Source: Planctomycetota bacterium (GTDB lineage Bacteria; Planctomycetota; UBA1135; GCA-002686595). From it: 64,000 nt of DNA. The notes under the pieces are model-generated. The model saw only the letters and a list, made by a program, of their open reading frames with translations. It ran no database searches and had not been told where the DNA came from. Positions 62,161 through 64,000 of this stretch are shown here, in pieces. The stretch lies in assembly GCA_016795205.1 (NCBI GenBank), contig JAEUHZ010000046.1:1-64000 (forward strand), written 5' to 3'. Each line of letters begins with the position of its first letter. Within the stretch, counting starts at the first letter, position 1. The translations under genes and the position numbers were made by a program.

Positions 62161-63216
62161 CTAGGTTCCTTTCACTGGGGGTACTACCCCATCTGGCCCC
62201 CACCACGTACCAGCCTCAACGAAATCCATGCGGAAGAGTTGAACGTTGCCGCACCGATTACAAACCAGGAGATTCCACTTCGCGTCGCCTACCCGTGCAA
62301 AGCCGAAATTGTGGATATCCCCACTTCTTGAAGTGCGAATCGACTGATATGATCCGGCTCTGCAGAAGGCACAACGTTGCGGGATAGCAGATTTCAGCAC
62401 CCTGCTATTGCGATTCATATCATCAAGCGTGCCCCGCATGATACTGATAGCATTAGCGAGATCCGGCGGACGCTGGTTGGGGTCTTCGGTCACGAGTCGA
62501 TCCAGTAGCATGTTAACATGCTCAAACCGATCGTCGGCCGCGTACTGCCGAGTCAAGTCGTGCCTCTCCCCTCGGTGATGCTCGCGCGGATAGACGCTTC
62601 CCCCGGCGACTAGCCAATAGTAGAGTTTGCCGATCGAGTATATGTCGGCACCTGGGCCGACCTGGTCGGTGCGTCCGCCTTCAAGTTCTGGTGCTATGAA
62701 CGACTTCGCCCCGACAGCCTCATCCGTGAGGGTCATTCGCTGGCCACCTGCGACAAACGCTATCCCGAAATCGGCGATTACCGGACTGTCGCTATCGTCT
62801 GAAAGCAGAATGTTGGCGGGCTTGATGTCTCGATGAATGACGCCTGCGCCGTGCACCTGGCGAAGAGTATCACACAAGCGCACTACAAACTCAAGGGCGC
62901 GAGTGGGGTCGCCCTTCCAGCGCTCGGCATGGCCCTCCAGGCTGCCTCGTTCATGGTACTTCGTGACGAGGTAAAAGGGATCCTTTTCGAGCTGATGGTC
63001 AACGATCTGAACTACGCCGGGAAGCTGCAGGCTGAGCAGGATCTCGATCTCCTGGCGGAATCGCGCGTGTCGCTCTGGGTTCCGAAGTCGCTTCAAAACG
63101 TACTTCGGTGCGACTTGCAAACCCTCCTTGAGATCTCTTACGCGGAAAGTCTCTGCCTGACCTCCAGGAACAAGATGGCTGACTACCTCCCATCGATCAC
63201 CGTACCGCTGCGCCAT
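62161..63216 (-). CDS. Lower-GC Ser/Thr protein kinase with C-terminal Cys-pair domain
   Basis: This 351-residue Hanks-type kinase has glycine loop LVPGGQAETF (about 15-25), catalytic Lys42, HRDIKPANILL at 128-138, DFG at 149-151 and APE at 175-177. It has no transmembrane helix. After about residue 275 a separate domain carries two CxxC pairs (Cys282/285 and Cys319/322), consistent with a zinc ribbon. Base composition is far below its neighbours (a sampled line at 62221-62280 is 48% GC), and codon use is different, indicating recent acquisition. A GGAGG lies 14 nt before the ATG at 63216. Confidence 0.9.
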   Translation of the reverse strand: MAQRYGDRWEVVSHLVPGGQAETFRVRDLKEGLQVAPKYVLKRLRNPERHARFRQEIEILLSLQLPGVVQIVDHQLEKDPFYLVTKYHERGSLEGHAERWKGDPTRALEFVVRLCDTLRQVHGAGVIHRDIKPANILLSDDSDSPVIADFGIAFVAGGQRMTLTDEAVGAKSFIAPELEGGRTDQVGPGADIYSIGKLYYWLVAGGSVYPREHHRGERHDLTRQYAADDRFEHVNMLLDRLVTEDPNQRPPDLANAISIMRGTLDDMNRNSRVLKSAIPQRCAFCRAGSYQSIRTSRSGDIHNFGFARVGDAKWNLLVCNRCGNVQLFRMDFVEAGTWWGPDGVVPPVKGT

Positions 63217-63284
63217 AGAATATCTGTTTGCCTCCGCTGAAAGAGGAGCTTGCGGGGTTTGGGCAGGTGAGTCAATAGGGCTGC

Positions 63285-64000
63285 TCAGCGGGCGAAGAAC
63301 GCCCGCCAACGCGCTAGTGCCGCAAGATTCTCCGCTGATGCCTCGACCTCCTGGCGGGCCTCGTACACGATCACCGCCGCATCGACGAGCGCGCTCGCGG
63401 GCTTGCGGCCCTCCGGCAGCGCGGCCCGCGCGAACTCGACCTCTTCGCGTGCTTCGTCGAGCGCGCCTCCCGACGTCAGCATCCGCGCCAGGTCGGCCGT
63501 GTAGCGCTGGACGCGCTCGTTCGCGGGGCCGAGCTGAGCGCGGGCCGCGTCGCGCATGCGGATGGTGACGAGCCAGGCCTCGGCGCAGCGGCCCTGGTCG
63601 ACGAGCAGCGCGGCCCACTGCGTCGCGATGAGGCGCACGTCGGGGTGCGCGCCGCCGAGCGCGGCCACGGCCGATTCGTACGCGCCGGAGAGCACGTCCT
63701 CGGCCTCGCGCCAGCGGCCCGTGCGGCGCAGGAGCGAGCCCAGCTTGGAAGCCGCGTAGAGCGTGTGATCGTGGTTCGCGCCGACGGCCTCCGTCGAGGC
63801 GCGCAGCGCGCGGCGGAAGGTGCTCTCGGCGAGGTCGAGGCAGCCCTGCTCGGCGATGACCTCGCCCATGCCAGCCAGCAGGAAGCCGGTCAACGGGTGG
63901 CGGTCGCCGAGGTCGGCGATCGCGGCGGCGCTCGACTCGTCGAAGACGCGCTCGGCGTCGGCCAGACGGCGCGCGTCGCGGTAGAGCACGGCCAGGTTGT
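63285..64000 (-). CDS. TPR-repeat protein, N-terminus beyond window edge
   Basis: The frame is open from the right edge to a stop at 63285 (239 codons visible). It contains several tetratricopeptide repeats of the kinesin-light-chain/NB-ARC-tail type, with helices about 42 residues apart (AERVFDESSAAAIADLGDRH, AESTFRRALRASTEAVGANH, AEDVLSGAYESAVAALGGAH). GC content returns to the genome level. In related genomes such repeats often form the C-terminus of Ser/Thr kinases; whether a kinase domain precedes it here is outside the window. Confidence 0.85.
   Translation of the reverse strand, partial: NLAVLYRDARRLADAERVFDESSAAAIADLGDRHPLTGFLLAGMGEVIAEQGCLDLAESTFRRALRASTEAVGANHDHTLYAASKLGSLLRRTGRWREAEDVLSGAYESAVAALGGAHPDVRLIATQWAALLVDQGRCAEAWLVTIRMRDAARAQLGPANERVQRYTADLARMLTSGGALDEAREEVEFARAALPEGRKPASALVDAAVIVYEARQEVEASAENLAALARWRAFFAR

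Noticed and set aside
62125..62331. 68-codon plus-strand frame near the island edge
   Set aside because: It mostly overlaps the antisense of the kinase C-terminus; no recognisable domain.
62833..63240. 135-codon plus-strand frame in the low-GC patch
   Set aside because: It is antisense to the kinase catalytic domain and lacks a ribosome-binding site; the kinase frame has all catalytic motifs.

Overview
The window is uniformly GC-rich (roughly 70%) and densely packed. The exception is a clearly lower-GC patch at about 62.1-63.24 kb. The gene set points to a Gram-negative-type, marine or soil Planctomycetota-like bacterium. The evidence is LPS heptose synthesis (gmhA), an RND/TolC efflux system, ECF sigma factors next to Ser/Thr kinase and TPR genes, many secreted beta-propeller/FG-GAP proteins and carboxypeptidase-regulatory-like (CPR) repeat proteins, and a recurrent Cys/Gly-rich C-terminal module on secreted propellers. 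That module recalls the Saltatorellus/Engelhardtia type of planctomycete. The lineage is inferred from memory of families, not measured.

Layout. 0-7.2 kb: a partial CPR-repeat protein and a small secreted protein, a membrane DsbD-type reductase, a feoAB iron-uptake operon with a palindromic candidate operator, and rpiA. 7.3-11.9 kb: a large secreted propeller/di-heme cytochrome protein, gmhA and a YCII-like lipoprotein. 11.9-19.4 kb: a seven-gene heme operon on the minus strand (hemY, a CcsA/HemX-like gene, hemA, hemC, hemD, hemB, hemL) with 4-nt start/stop overlaps. hemN (39.3-40.7 kb) and hemE (43.4-44.5 kb) lie further on. Every step from glutamyl-tRNA to protoporphyrin IX is therefore encoded here; no ferrochelatase was seen.

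19.4-30.6 kb: an accessory, surface-oriented region. It holds a six-module CPR protein flanked by two copies of an 86-bp palindromic repeat, a Tat-exported superoxide dismutase, two secreted propeller/FG-GAP proteins, and an ECF sigma factor fused through one transmembrane helix to five CPR-like modules. 30.6-39.3 kb: a PLP-dependent decarboxylase, a CusCBA-like heavy-metal efflux operon, and a degraded copy of the decarboxylase tail just beyond it, which suggests the operon was inserted or the locus duplicated.

39.3-50 kb: housekeeping and salvage genes (hemN, glutamine-dependent NAD synthetase, a DUF4136-type lipoprotein, hemE, queuosine salvage Qng1, ergothioneine EgtB, ispG) and another propeller protein with the shared C-terminal module. 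50-55 kb: an ABC exporter (ATPase plus two ABC-2 permeases) and a DAO-family flavin oxidase.

55-64 kb: a two-component locus (degenerate sensor, histidine kinase, NtrC-like regulator lacking GAFTGA), two secreted-type proteins (one with an in-frame UGA between signal peptide and mature domain), an ECF sigma factor, a VOC-fold secreted protein, a lower-GC Ser/Thr kinase with a C-terminal Cys-pair domain, and a partial TPR protein. No rRNA, tRNA, CRISPR array, transposase or integrase was recognised.
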